NCBI RefSeq assembly: GCF_023703775.1
Contig: NZ_CP098514.1
Coordinates: 1,178,001 to 1,242,000, forward strand
Direction of reading: 5' to 3'
Source of the DNA: Haloplanus sp. GDY1
GTDB lineage: Archaea > Halobacteriota > Halobacteria > Halobacteriales > Haloferacaceae
Length of the DNA: 64,000 bases
The position numbers and the translations under genes were made by a program. Numbering within the stretch: position 1 is the stretch's first letter; each line of letters begins with the position of its first letter. The notes beneath the pieces are model-generated. The model was not told where the DNA came from. It saw only the letters and a list, made by a program, of their open reading frames with translations, and did no database searches. This document shows, piece by piece, positions 1 through 7,713 of this stretch.

Positions 1-1
1 C

Positions 2-295
2 GCCGATGAACTGAGTCGGTACCTGCCGCACTCGCTGTCGACGGTCGCGCTCGTCCTCGCCTCGCTCGCGTTCCTGATCGTCGAACCCCACGGCGGGATG
101 GTCATGTCGGTCATCGCCGTCGGCCTGTTCCTGACGGACTTCTTCGAGTTCGAGTCCCGGCAGGTCGAGGCCCGGAACGACATGACGTTCGAGCGGCCCA
201 AAGGCGCCGTCGCGGCGTCGGTGCTCGCCCTCCTGTACGCGGGCTACCAGAGCCTGTTCGTCTTCGTCGAGCCCCTCTGGAACGCCATCGTCTAG
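2..295 (+). CDS. Membrane protein, C-terminal part (gene starts before the window)
   Basis: The reading frame is open from base 2 to the TAG stop at 293-295, so at least 97 residues of a larger protein are present. Two or three hydrophobic segments are visible (roughly residues 11-27, 32-45 and 68-85 of the visible part), separated by a short charged loop rich in Glu and Arg. This marks an integral membrane protein. It lies directly downstream of the converging cytochrome bc cluster, where haloarchaea often carry small uncharacterised membrane proteins. No family can be assigned from the fragment. An internal ATG at 98 exists, but the open frame and hydrophobic sequence upstream of it argue that it is not the true start. 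Confidence 0.7.
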   Translation, partial: ADELSRYLPHSLSTVALVLASLAFLIVEPHGGMVMSVIAVGLFLTDFFEFESRQVEARNDMTFERPKGAVAASVLALLYAGYQSLFVFVEPLWNAIV

Positions 296-402
296 CCCGA
301 CGCTCGTTCTCGGTCAGGACGGCCCCGTCAGCGACGGGTGAGGGCGAAGGGGAACGCCGGCGGTTCGACGAACCGGGAGCGGCGCGGAGAAGGGACGGTT
401 CT

Positions 403-684
403 TCAGGCGTTGCGGCGGTCGTCGACGGCCTTGCGTGCCTGTCTGGCTGCCGGGAGCAGCACCCAGAACGCCAGCGGCCCGAGGAGCGCGAACCAGAACA
501 ACACGTCCATCAGGCCGATGGCCAGCAGGTTGAACAGGTCCGCGTTCGCCGGATTCGGCGACACCGGACTCACGAGCTGTCGGGTACTCTCGAAACTCGG
601 CGTGCGGTACCAGCCCGCGAGCACGAGCCAGCCGAGGCCGGCCCCGGTGAAGATGCCGAGCCCCTTGATGAATTCGTCAGCCAT
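403..684 (-). CDS. Small two-helix membrane protein of the cytochrome bc cluster (DUF7314-like)
   Basis: A 93-residue protein with two hydrophobic segments (about residues 7-24 and 55-80) and a basic C-terminal tail. The ATG at 684 was chosen because it opens with MADEF and overlaps the end of the upstream gene by eight bases. Longer in-frame starts would run deep into that gene. It is the last gene of a leftward run: halocyanin, small membrane protein, cytochrome b, cytochrome b C-terminal subunit, small membrane protein, then this gene. It is therefore probably an accessory or assembly subunit of the bc complex. I believe it matches a haloarchaeal family of unknown function found at this position, but the family name is from memory. 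Confidence 0.75.
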   Translation of the reverse strand: MADEFIKGLGIFTGAGLGWLVLAGWYRTPSFESTRQLVSPVSPNPANADLFNLLAIGLMDVLFWFALLGPLAFWVLLPAARQARKAVDDRRNA

Positions 685-1075
685 CGTTCGACGATTCGTC
701 GGCGTCCTCTTGAGGGTTTCCCATTCCGCGGGCGCGAAAGCGCGTCCCGAGGACGTACACGCCCGCGCCGAACGCGATGGACGCGAGGCCGGCGACGGCG
801 AGAGCCCCACTCAGGAGCGTCGACGGGGGGACGACGCCGACGGCCCGGAACAGTCCGACCACGAGGCGACGCAGGAGGCTGAGGCGGATGGTCGCGGCGT
901 CCAGCAACACGAAGCCGACGACGACGCCGACGACGGCGATCAGCGTCGAGAAGACCGTGATCGTCTTGTAGAGACGCATCGGGACGACCACGTCGCGGTG
1001 GCCGTCCGCGGTCGAGCCGTCGCTCTCGACGGAATCACGGCTCGCGTCGTCGGCGTCGTCCGGAGGAGGGGTCAT
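677..1075 (-). CDS. Membrane protein of the cytochrome bc cluster (DUF7315-like)
   Basis: A 132-residue protein with a polar acidic head (residues 1-30) and two strong membrane segments (about 38-60 and 88-110), followed by an Arg-rich stretch and an acidic tail. It starts 12 bases after the cytochrome b C-terminal subunit and overlaps the next gene by eight bases, so the genes are transcribed together. No catalytic motif or cofactor ligand is visible. The position suggests a structural or assembly role in the quinol-oxidising complex; that role is inferred only from context. Confidence 0.75.
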   Translation of the reverse strand: MTPPPDDADDASRDSVESDGSTADGHRDVVVPMRLYKTITVFSTLIAVVGVVVGFVLLDAATIRLSLLRRLVVGLFRAVGVVPPSTLLSGALAVAGLASIAFGAGVYVLGTRFRARGMGNPQEDADESSNDG

Positions 1076-1087
1076 CGGCCGTCGGCG

Positions 1088-1861
1088 TTACTTCGGCGGC
1101 CGGAGCCGGTAGTACCGACGGTTGAGGTCGTACATGTACCCCTCGCGCATCGTCTTGAGGACGGCGTAGGTGACCGTCGCCGCGACGATGGGGAGGAGGA
1201 ACGTCAGGTCGAACAGCAGGTTGACGTCCATCGGCATCAGGTTCTTGACCGCCAGCAGGCTGATGGTCAGCGCGAAGACGACGCCGCCGACGCCGACGGC
1301 CGACCAGAACGGCTGCTCGACCGGGCGCCGCGCCGACCCCTTGTTCAGGAAGGGGACGATGGCGATGACGCCCACGACGACGACGTTCGCCAGCACGCCG
1401 TAGGTGCGGTCGGCGGTGAGCTTCGACCCGCCGAGGATGGCGAGATCGGGGTTCAGCGGACCGAGTTTCAGCAGGCCGAACGACCAGTAGAGATACCAGT
1501 CGGGCAGGATGATCGCCGGCGTCGAACTCGGGTTCGCGGGCGCGCCGATGTGCGGCGGCATCATCGCGGAGAGGAAGAAGATCATCCCGGTGAAGAAGGC
1601 CGCGATGGAGAGGTTCCGCACCGTCTCGTGGGGCCAGGTCGGGAAGGCGAGCACGTCGCGTTCGACGTAATCCGACTCCGTGCGCAGGTCCTGGTCCTCG
1701 CGCCGCGCGCGCTCGAAGTACTCGTAGGTGAGCCGCGAGAGGCCCGTCGTCCGTTCCTTGCGCTCGCGCCACGTCGGCGTCTCGTCGTCCGGGGCGACGA
1801 TGCCCGGACTGCCGCCGTCGGTTCGCGTCTCGTCGTCCGTGTCGGTGTCTGTCTCGCTCAT
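1088..1861 (-). CDS. petD: Cytochrome b C-terminal subunit (PetD-like) of the bc complex
   Basis: A 257-residue protein that opens with a long acidic head (residues 1-70) and continues into cytochrome b C-terminal-domain sequence. The quinol-oxidation-site motif appears as P120-D121-W122-Y123, in place of the commoner PEWY. Four membrane helices can be drawn at about 85-105, 118-136, 165-190 and 200-225. With the neighbouring N-terminal subunit it forms the split cytochrome b of a quinol:electron-acceptor oxidoreductase in the membrane. The start at 1861 follows the upstream stop by two bases. A longer frame to 2023 would overlap cytochrome b and is rejected. Confidence 0.9.
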   Translation of the reverse strand: MSETDTDTDDETRTDGGSPGIVAPDDETPTWRERKERTTGLSRLTYEYFERARREDQDLRTESDYVERDVLAFPTWPHETVRNLSIAAFFTGMIFFLSAMMPPHIGAPANPSSTPAIILPDWYLYWSFGLLKLGPLNPDLAILGGSKLTADRTYGVLANVVVVGVIAIVPFLNKGSARRPVEQPFWSAVGVGGVVFALTISLLAVKNLMPMDVNLLFDLTFLLPIVAATVTYAVLKTMREGYMYDLNRRYYRLRPPK

Positions 1862-1863
1862 GG

Positions 1864-2658
1864 TTAGTGGGGTTCCGCGATGCCCTGCACCCAGACGATG
1901 CCGATGTGGATGGCGATCAGCGCCGTCACGACGAACGGGAGCAGGAACACGTGCAGGATGTACATCCGCTGGAGCGTCGCCTGGCTGAGTGTGAACCCGC
2001 CGAACAGCAGTTGGGCGATCCACTCACCGGCCAACGGGATCGAGAGCGACATCTCGACCCCGATCTGGCCGGCCCAGAAGGCCAGTTGGTCCCACGGGAG
2101 CAGGTAGCCCGTGTACCCGAACACCATCGTCAGGCTGATGAGGACGATGCCCAGCAGCCAGTTGAGTTCGCGCGGTTCCTTGTACGCGCCCGTGAAGTAG
2201 ACGCGGAGCATGTGGAGGAACACGGCCGCGACCATCACCTGTGCGGACCACCGGTGGATGGATCGCAGCATGAACCCGAACTGGAGGTCGGTCATGATGA
2301 ACGTGATCGAGTTGTACGCCGTACTCGGATCGCCGGTCTGCGCCGGGGCGTAGTAGAAGCCCAGCAGGGCGCCGGACACCGCCGCGACGACGTACGCCAG
2401 CGTCGAGAACGACCCCAGCGCGTACAGCGGGTACCAGTACCAGAACTTGTTGTCCAGATCGTACTGTTCCGTGTGGCTCTTCGGCATCTGGAGGTTGACC
2501 TTGTAGTACAGGTTCTCCAGCAGCTCCAGATAGTCGACGAGCCGGATCCGCTTGTCCATCCAGATGAGTGCCGTCAGGAAGGTGGTCTCCACGGGCGTCA
2601 GATCCTTCCGCTTCATCCACCCCTTGTGGTCCATCTCGTCTTTCTTTTCCAGACTCAT
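1864..2658 (-). CDS. petB: Cytochrome b N-terminal subunit (PetB-like) of the bc complex
   Basis: A 264-residue protein with the four-helix haem-binding core of cytochrome b. Candidate haem ligands are H135 and H149 (13 residues between) and H236 and H251 (14 residues between). The 14-residue spacing in the second pair is the cytochrome b6 pattern rather than the mitochondrial one. Conserved surroundings include the SIHRWSAQ stretch and a Gly-Tyr-Thr-Gly turn followed by LLPWDQ. An unusually long amphipathic N-terminus (about 75 residues) precedes the first helix. The ATG at 2658 lies two bases from the upstream stop. The protein carries the low- and high-potential haems of the quinol oxidoreductase. 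Confidence 0.93.
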   Translation of the reverse strand: MSLEKKDEMDHKGWMKRKDLTPVETTFLTALIWMDKRIRLVDYLELLENLYYKVNLQMPKSHTEQYDLDNKFWYWYPLYALGSFSTLAYVVAAVSGALLGFYYAPAQTGDPSTAYNSITFIMTDLQFGFMLRSIHRWSAQVMVAAVFLHMLRVYFTGAYKEPRELNWLLGIVLISLTMVFGYTGYLLPWDQLAFWAGQIGVEMSLSIPLAGEWIAQLLFGGFTLSQATLQRMYILHVFLLPFVVTALIAIHIGIVWVQGIAEPH

Positions 2659-2660
2659 GC

Positions 2661-3047
2661 TTATCGCTTGTAGTACGGGTACACTGCGCGTTTGACGGTG
2701 TCCCACGCCCCGTCGCCGAGCGTCTCGCCGTCCACGTCCTCCTCACGGATGTAGAGGTCCTCCCACTTGCGACGCCGCTTCTTGACGATGACGACGTCGG
2801 GGAGGAACTCCTTGCGGTACAGCGCGAGGACGAACGCGAGGTCGACGAAGATGACGGCCAGGATGGCACCCAGGAACATGTTGCCCGTCTCGCTCAGGCC
2901 CCACCCGCTCACGAGGCCGTAGGCGAACATGAACACGAACACCACCTCGATGACCGTCAGGAGGACGATGGCGATGGCCGCGGCAGTGCTCTCGCGGGCC
3001 GGTTCGTATCGGTGAATGTCGCCGTAAGTGCTTCCACTCGATGACAT
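2661..3047 (-). CDS. Small membrane protein between halocyanin and cytochrome b (DUF7318-like)
   Basis: A 128-residue protein with two membrane segments (about residues 22-46 and 56-76), then a basic cluster near residues 88-92 and a soluble C-terminus ending in aromatic and basic residues. Its start immediately follows the halocyanin stop (3048), so the genes are co-transcribed and probably translationally coupled. No metal or haem ligands are obvious. The family is widespread at this locus in haloarchaea as far as I recall; a role as a bc-complex subunit is inferred from the position. Confidence 0.8.
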   Translation of the reverse strand: MSSSGSTYGDIHRYEPARESTAAAIAIVLLTVIEVVFVFMFAYGLVSGWGLSETGNMFLGAILAVIFVDLAFVLALYRKEFLPDVVIVKKRRRKWEDLYIREEDVDGETLGDGAWDTVKRAVYPYYKR

Positions 3048-3692
3048 TTACTCTCCTCTCCCGGTACCTGTGTTCGGTGACTCGCCGTACTTCAGGACGT
3101 AGAAGGTGAAGACGAGCGAGACGATGATGCCGAGTATCGTCGCGCCGCCCACCCAGTGGGCCTGAATCGGGACGCCGAGCGTGTGGAGGTCGACTTCGCC
3201 ACCACCACCGCCACCGCCGCCGCCACCGCCACCGCCGCCACCGCCCGAATCGGGGAGGGAGCCGACGACGACTACGCCTTTCATCCCGAGCGCGCGGTGG
3301 GGCTGACAGAAGTACTTTGCGACGCCCTCGGATTCGAAGGTGTGTTCGAACGTGAAGCCGGCATCGGCGGTGAGTTCGCTCTCGAAGTCACCGCCCTCCT
3401 CGGCGACGACGTTGTGCGACTGGCCCTCGCCCGTCCACTCCCAGACGACCGTCGTCCCGGGGTCGACCTGGACGGCCGCGGGCTCGAACGCGTAGGCACC
3501 GCCGTTGCCCTGTGCACCCACCGAAACCGTCACCTCGTCCTGTCCGGTCGCGTCGGCAACCTCGCTGTAGTTGCCCACGTCGCTCATCCAGCCGTCGAAC
3601 GACGGCTGCGCGGCGGCCGGCGTCGCCGTGGCGGCGGCCGTTCCGACGGCGGCGGACCCACCGGCCACTCTCAGGAAGTCCCGCCTCTTCAT
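3048..3692 (-). CDS. hcy: Membrane-anchored halocyanin (blue copper protein) with a polyglycine linker
   Basis: A 214-residue blue copper electron carrier. It begins with a twin-arginine signal (KRRDFLRVAGG, cleavage near the Ala-rich stretch at 25-29). The plastocyanin-type fold supplies the expected copper ligands H93, C129, H132 and M137. A run of 16 glycines (150-165) then links it to a C-terminal membrane helix at about 180-203, so the copper domain is tethered on the outer face. It is the first gene of the bc cluster and is the likely electron acceptor or shuttle for the complex, which has no Rieske gene beside it. A TTTAA box 28-33 bases upstream indicates leaderless transcription from the ATG at 3692. 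Confidence 0.92.
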   Translation of the reverse strand: MKRRDFLRVAGGSAAVGTAAATATPAAAQPSFDGWMSDVGNYSEVADATGQDEVTVSVGAQGNGGAYAFEPAAVQVDPGTTVVWEWTGEGQSHNVVAEEGGDFESELTADAGFTFEHTFESEGVAKYFCQPHRALGMKGVVVVGSLPDSGGGGGGGGGGGGGGGGEVDLHTLGVPIQAHWVGGATILGIIVSLVFTFYVLKYGESPNTGTGRGE

Positions 3693-3719
3693 ACGGTCGA
3701 AGCTGAGGATGGAACGCGC

Positions 3720-3725
3720 TTAAAC
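3720..3725 (-). promoter_or_regulatory. TATA-like box of the halocyanin-cytochrome b operon
   Basis: On the minus strand the sequence GTTTAAG sits 28-33 bases before the ATG at 3692. This is the distance expected for a leaderless haloarchaeal transcript. It would drive the halocyanin, petB and petD run. Confidence 0.55.
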
Positions 3726-3746
3726 CCACCGACTCCCCACCGCCCG

Positions 3747-4604
3747 TCAGTCCGGATCGTCGCGCGATTCGTCCGCCTCGGGGGACGCCGGTTCGGACGC
3801 GTCGTCCCCCTCCAGCGGCGGCAGGAAGTCGGGGCGCTCGCCGTCCTCGACGCCCGCGGCACGCAGCCGGCCCCGGAACTCCTCGGCCCGGAAGCGATCC
3901 GAGAGCCGGGCGTTGGCGACGACGGCGAAGAGGAAGACCCCGAGGGCGACGAAGACGAGCCCGACGACGGGCGGAACGAGGTTGACGTACCCGCCCGGCG
4001 TGGGGATGCGATCGGTGAGCAGCCAGACGCCGATCAGCCCGACCCCGGTCAGGAGCTGGGCGAGCGCGACCACCTGGAGGAGGTTGTTCCCGAGTTGGCC
4101 GGTCCCCTCCGGCACCTCCTCCGGCGCCGGCAGGGAGACGTCCTCGGGGGCGTCGGGCACCTCGTAGGAGTCCATCGAACACAGGGCCACGGTCGGCTTC
4201 ACGTCCCGAACCACCGTTCCGCGCCCCTCGACGCTCCCGTCGGGGCCGACGATGGCGTACCCCTCGTCGGAGTAGGCGACCAGTTTCTCCTCGCCCCCGT
4301 CCTCGAAGCGTTCGAGGACCGCGAACACCTCGCGGGTGGCGATCCGGCTCTTGAGGTCGGCCTCCACCCGGTCGAGCAGTTCCGGGCCGACGATCCACGT
4401 CTCGGGATCGAACGCCGCCTCCCACTCCTCGGCGCTCATCTCCGCCATGTCGCTCGGGCCGAAGTCCTCGAAGTCGTACTTCTCCTCGACTTCGCGACGG
4501 AGGGCCTCGACGTCGGTATCGGCGTCCGATTCGGCCGCGTCGGCCGGGGGCGTGGCCGACGCGTCCTCCCTCCCGTCGGTCGACGACGGTGACGGTTCAG
4601 CCAT
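3747..4604 (-). CDS. Uncharacterised membrane protein of the bc cluster (DUF7319-like)
   Basis: A 285-residue protein with an acidic, Ser/Pro-rich N-terminus (1-40) and a soluble region (about 40-150). Two adjacent membrane helices follow near 180-200 and 205-230, and the tail is again acidic. There are no CxH...CxxH boxes, so it is not a Rieske protein despite its position; its cysteine (in ALCSMD) is isolated. It lies 55 bases upstream of the halocyanin gene, facing the same way, and shares an intergenic region with a divergent four-helix membrane protein. The start at 4604 avoids an upstream extension that would cover that promoter region. Function is unknown; an accessory role in respiration is inferred from context. 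Confidence 0.75.
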   Translation of the reverse strand: MAEPSPSSTDGREDASATPPADAAESDADTDVEALRREVEEKYDFEDFGPSDMAEMSAEEWEAAFDPETWIVGPELLDRVEADLKSRIATREVFAVLERFEDGGEEKLVAYSDEGYAIVGPDGSVEGRGTVVRDVKPTVALCSMDSYEVPDAPEDVSLPAPEEVPEGTGQLGNNLLQVVALAQLLTGVGLIGVWLLTDRIPTPGGYVNLVPPVVGLVFVALGVFLFAVVANARLSDRFRAEEFRGRLRAAGVEDGERPDFLPPLEGDDASEPASPEADESRDDPD

Positions 4605-4661
4605 CGGGTCGAATTGGACCCACAGCGGCATACGCTTTCCGACCTCGCCCCCGAGTCGGGT

Positions 4662-4673
4662 CCGTTTTAACGG
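4662..4673. promoter_or_regulatory. Palindromic TATA-like element in the divergent promoter
   Basis: CCGTTTTAACGG is a perfect 12-base palindrome with a TTTTAA core. It lies 21-32 bases before the ATG at 4694, the right distance for a leaderless promoter of the rightward gene. Because it is symmetrical, it could also place a start for the leftward gene (ATG at 4604) with a leader of about 30 bases. Confidence 0.45.
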
Positions 4674-4693
4674 CCGCATCCCAACCCTCGACG

Positions 4694-5173
4694 ATGGTAC
4701 GCGACGCGACGGTGGCGACGCTGGCCGGCCTCGCGGTGACCGCGAGCCTCCCGTTCTACCTCTACGGCGCCTGGATCATCCTCGACAACGAGACGGTGAC
4801 GTGGGACGTGTTGACCCGCCACCTGAAGTACATCGTCGTCGGCCTGGTGCTGACGACGGTCCCCGTGGTGGGGTGGATGGCGCCGCGACTCCCCGACCAG
4901 TTCGGCGGCCTCGCGGTCCTCCACGCGGTGCTGGGCCTCCAGGCCTACGCGATGCTCGCGTTCGCCCTGACGGGCATCGTCCGCATCTTCCAGGCGAAGT
5001 ACGCGGCGGACCTCTATCGCGACCCCGACCCCGACGTCGACCTGAACGACCTCCACGAGAACATGAGCGCGTGGCGCGGGCGCCTGCGCATCGGCGTCTT
5101 CGGCTACGTGCTCTTCTGGCTGGGTGCCTACCTCGTCGGCGTCGTCCGCTACGTCCAGTTACACGTCCTCTAG
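4694..5173 (+). CDS. Four-helix membrane protein divergent from the bc cluster (DUF7321-like)
   Basis: A 159-residue protein with four membrane helices at about residues 8-28, 44-62, 75-98 and 128-150, and a short acidic loop (105-120) containing repeated Asp residues. Two histidines (H42 and H77) lie at helix ends but do not form a recognisable haem-b pair. The start at 4694 matches the palindromic TATA element just upstream. Its TAG stop shares the tetranucleotide CTAG with the stop of the converging endonuclease III gene. Function is unknown; the location suggests membrane bioenergetics. Confidence 0.75.
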   Translation: MVRDATVATLAGLAVTASLPFYLYGAWIILDNETVTWDVLTRHLKYIVVGLVLTTVPVVGWMAPRLPDQFGGLAVLHAVLGLQAYAMLAFALTGIVRIFQAKYAADLYRDPDPDVDLNDLHENMSAWRGRLRIGVFGYVLFWLGAYLVGVVRYVQLHVL

Positions 5174-5856
5174 TTCCACGCCTCGCCGCTCGCGCGGTCG
5201 ACCGCCGAATCCAGCTTCGAGGAGGGACAGACGTCCTCGAGGACACAGTCGTCGCAGTCCGGATTCCGCGCGTCGCAGGTCGCCCGCCCGTGGCTGATGA
5301 GCAGGTGGGTGAGCTGTTGCCAGTCGGATTCGGGCACGAGGTCCATCAGGTCCGCCTCGATCCGCTCGGGCGTCTCCTCGGTCGTGAGCCCGAGGCGACG
5401 GGAGAGACGCTTCACGTGCGTGTCGACGACGATGCCCTCGACCACGTCGTGTCCGTGCTGGAGGACCACGTTCGCCGTCTTCCGGCCGACCCCCGAGAGC
5501 GCCGTCAACTCCTCCATCGTGTCGGGCACCTCGCCGTCGTGTTCCGCGACGAGGGTCTCGCCGATGGACGTCAGGTAGCCGGCCTTGTTGTTGTGGAAGG
5601 TGATGCCGTAGATGTCGTCGGCGAGTTCCGACTCGTCGGCCGCGGCGTAGTCGGCGGCCGAGGTGTACTTCTCGAAGAGGTCGGCCGTGACCTCGTTGAC
5701 CCGCTCGTCCGTACACTGCGCCGAGAGGACGACCGCGACGAGCAGTTCCAGCCGGTTCGAGTAGGAAAGCGAGATGGTCGCGTCGGGATACTCGTCGTAC
5801 AGCCGATCCAGCACCTCGGCGGCCTGCGCCTCGCGTGACTCCAGTGGCGTACCCAT
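5170..5856 (-). CDS. nth: Endonuclease III (DNA glycosylase/AP lyase)
   Basis: A 228-residue HhH-GPD base-excision repair enzyme that removes oxidised pyrimidines and cleaves the abasic site. The helix-hairpin-helix reads LSGVGRKTANV (120-130) with catalytic K126. The catalytic aspartate is D145 in VVDTHVKRL. The C-terminal 4Fe-4S loop is C194-x6-C201-x2-C204-x5-C210, the standard spacing. The ATG at 5856 was preferred over one at 5934 because the family's N-terminus begins near here and the longer start would enter the promoter of the divergent lipoprotein gene. A second, divergent member of the family lies at 62.9 kb. Confidence 0.95.
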   Translation of the reverse strand: MGTPLESREAQAAEVLDRLYDEYPDATISLSYSNRLELLVAVVLSAQCTDERVNEVTADLFEKYTSAADYAAADESELADDIYGITFHNNKAGYLTSIGETLVAEHDGEVPDTMEELTALSGVGRKTANVVLQHGHDVVEGIVVDTHVKRLSRRLGLTTEETPERIEADLMDLVPESDWQQLTHLLISHGRATCDARNPDCDDCVLEDVCPSSKLDSAVDRASGEAWN

Positions 5857-5964
5857 GACTCGCGCTCGGGAGCGGTCCCGGTTGAGTGTGTCGGCCCGCG
5901 CCGCCTTCTCACGGCTGATTCCCGGGCCGCACATTATTTACCGGGTGGGTCCATTGACGCGCCC

Positions 5965-7182
5965 ATGCAGTGGACGCGTCGGGCACTACTGGCCGGGACG
6001 GCGGTCGGGCTCAGTGGGTGCCTGTCGACCGGCCGCTCGAACGTCGCCTACCCCGAGACGTCGACCGGGACGGCCGCGGACGAACCGCTCGTCGACGCCG
6101 AGACGACGCCGGCGGTCGACGAGGGGGAGGAGGCGCCACAGCAGGCCGAACCGACGGTGCCGAACCGGCAGTTGGCGACCGAGGTCGAGCGGGTGTACGG
6201 CGGCATCGAGTGGTTCGCGACCGACTACGACGCCTCGATAGCGACCTACCAGCGCGTCCTCGGTAACGCCATGGCGACCGTCCAGCGGGTGCGGGACGCC
6301 GCCGAGTTCGACGCCGGCAGCCTCCAACTCGTCCGCCGGGCGACCGACCGGGCAGTCGCGACGGCGCGGGAGGAACTCGGCGGGCACTTCGGGATCCCCG
6401 GACAGATGCGCGAGGAGATCGACGCCCACATCGCGACGGTTCGCCGGTTCGGCAGGCGGGGGGACCTGGACCGCATCGACGTGGAACTCGAACGGCTCTA
6501 CGAGTACCTCCGCGGGATCCGGAGCGACCTGTTCGTCCGCCGCGTCCTCTCGGACCGACAGATCGACGCCCGACTCTACCGGCACCTCCACGACGACACG
6601 CTCGACCCGGAAGACGAGGACGAGAACGGGGACGACGAGGAAGCGGACCCGGGACTGTTCGAACTCCATCACTCGACCGGGTACGCGGGCTACGCCTACA
6701 GCGGCCCGCGGTACATCGAGCGCGAGCCGTTCGGCGACGACGCCGGCGGCGACGAGAACGAGGGGCGAGAACTGCTGGCTCGCCAGCGCACCCACTTCGA
6801 CGCCGTCGGCGAGGCGACCGGCCGAACCGGGTTCGCGTACGTGGTGAGCTACGCGATTCCGGAGGTGGCGGATCAGCCGACGGACTTCGACCCCCTCGAG
6901 TACGACCGCACGCCGCTGTTCGTCCAGCGCTACGCCGACGTGTCGGCGGCGGGGGCGGCCGTCGACGCCCTGTTCGACACGGCGGTGAGCAGGGAGGGGG
7001 CCTACTCCTTCGGCCGCGACCGATGGCACCGGGTGTACTACGAGGCCGGCGGCGACGTCACCTACGCCTTCCTGATCCAGGCAGGGCCGTACGTCCTCGT
7101 CGCCGCCCCCTCGGAAGTCGCGTGGGAGGAGCGCGTCGACTGGACCGATCCCCTGGATCGGCTGTGGCTGTGGAGACCCTGA
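5965..7182 (+). CDS. Tat-exported lipoprotein of unknown function
   Basis: A 405-residue protein with a twin-arginine lipoprotein signal: WTRRALLAG, a short hydrophobic stretch and a lipobox ending LSGC (Cys 19). A Thr/Glu-rich linker (20-60) leads to a mixed helical region (60-200), an acidic loop near 210-225 and a C-terminal domain rich in Tyr and Trp (about 225-405). No enzyme motif is evident. A TTATTTAC box at about 5934-5941 fits leaderless transcription. The next gene, a membrane protein, begins one base after its stop, so the two are likely expressed together on the cell surface. Function is unknown. Confidence 0.8.
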   Translation: MQWTRRALLAGTAVGLSGCLSTGRSNVAYPETSTGTAADEPLVDAETTPAVDEGEEAPQQAEPTVPNRQLATEVERVYGGIEWFATDYDASIATYQRVLGNAMATVQRVRDAAEFDAGSLQLVRRATDRAVATAREELGGHFGIPGQMREEIDAHIATVRRFGRRGDLDRIDVELERLYEYLRGIRSDLFVRRVLSDRQIDARLYRHLHDDTLDPEDEDENGDDEEADPGLFELHHSTGYAGYAYSGPRYIEREPFGDDAGGDENEGRELLARQRTHFDAVGEATGRTGFAYVVSYAIPEVADQPTDFDPLEYDRTPLFVQRYADVSAAGAAVDALFDTAVSREGAYSFGRDRWHRVYYEAGGDVTYAFLIQAGPYVLVAAPSEVAWEERVDWTDPLDRLWLWRP

Positions 7183-7183
7183 C

Positions 7184-7675
7184 GTGTCCCGACACTCGGC
7201 CCTGCCCTCGGCGCGCCGGCAGGTCGGCCTGATCGTCGGCGCGTTCGCCGCGGTGGGCGTCGCCCTCGGCGTCGTCGGGTTCGTCGTCTCCAGGTGGGCA
7301 CGGACGCAGTTCGTCACCGCGGCGACCGGCGCCGACCCGACGACGTTCGGCCCCGTCTTCCTCGCGCTCTCGACGTTCCAGACCACGGTGACGCTGTTTT
7401 TCGCCGGCCCCGTCGTCGCCGCGGCCCTCGGTCTCCTCTCGGGGTCGCGCTTCGCCGACGCCGGCACCGGCGGCCTCGTCGCCGCCGCCGGCGCCCTCGT
7501 CGGCTTCTTCGTCATGGCGGGGGCGGGCCTCGCCGGCATCTCCCTCCTGTCCGGGCCGGGGACCGGTCAGACCTACGCGCTCGCCGGCGCCGTCGGACCC
7601 CTCCTGCTCTCGGGGGTCGCCACCGCGGCCACGGGCGGCGTCGCGGGCCTCCTCGGCTCCCGGTTCGTCCGGTAA
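7184..7675 (+). CDS. Four-helix membrane protein, co-transcribed with the lipoprotein
   Basis: A 163-residue, Gly/Ala/Val-rich protein with four predicted membrane helices at about 14-37, 60-85, 92-120 and 130-158. It begins with GTG one base after the lipoprotein stop; no ATG is available nearby, and the tight spacing supports this start. No transport or enzyme motif is recognisable. It may form a surface complex with the preceding lipoprotein, but that rests only on adjacency. Confidence 0.7.
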   Translation: MSRHSALPSARRQVGLIVGAFAAVGVALGVVGFVVSRWARTQFVTAATGADPTTFGPVFLALSTFQTTVTLFFAGPVVAAALGLLSGSRFADAGTGGLVAAAGALVGFFVMAGAGLAGISLLSGPGTGQTYALAGAVGPLLLSGVATAATGGVAGLLGSRFVR

Positions 7676-7713
7676 CCGGCAGGCATAACTGTCCGCTCCG
7701 CGCGGAGTTCGAT

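Noticed and set aside
338-1867. Long plus-strand open frame opposite the bc cluster
   Set aside because: It is a shadow of genes on the other strand. The translation is rich in Arg, Asp and His in the manner of antisense GC-rich DNA and has no family features.
3747-4604. Possible Rieske protein by position
   Set aside because: It has no CxH or CxxH motifs. One isolated cysteine cannot bind a 2Fe-2S cluster.
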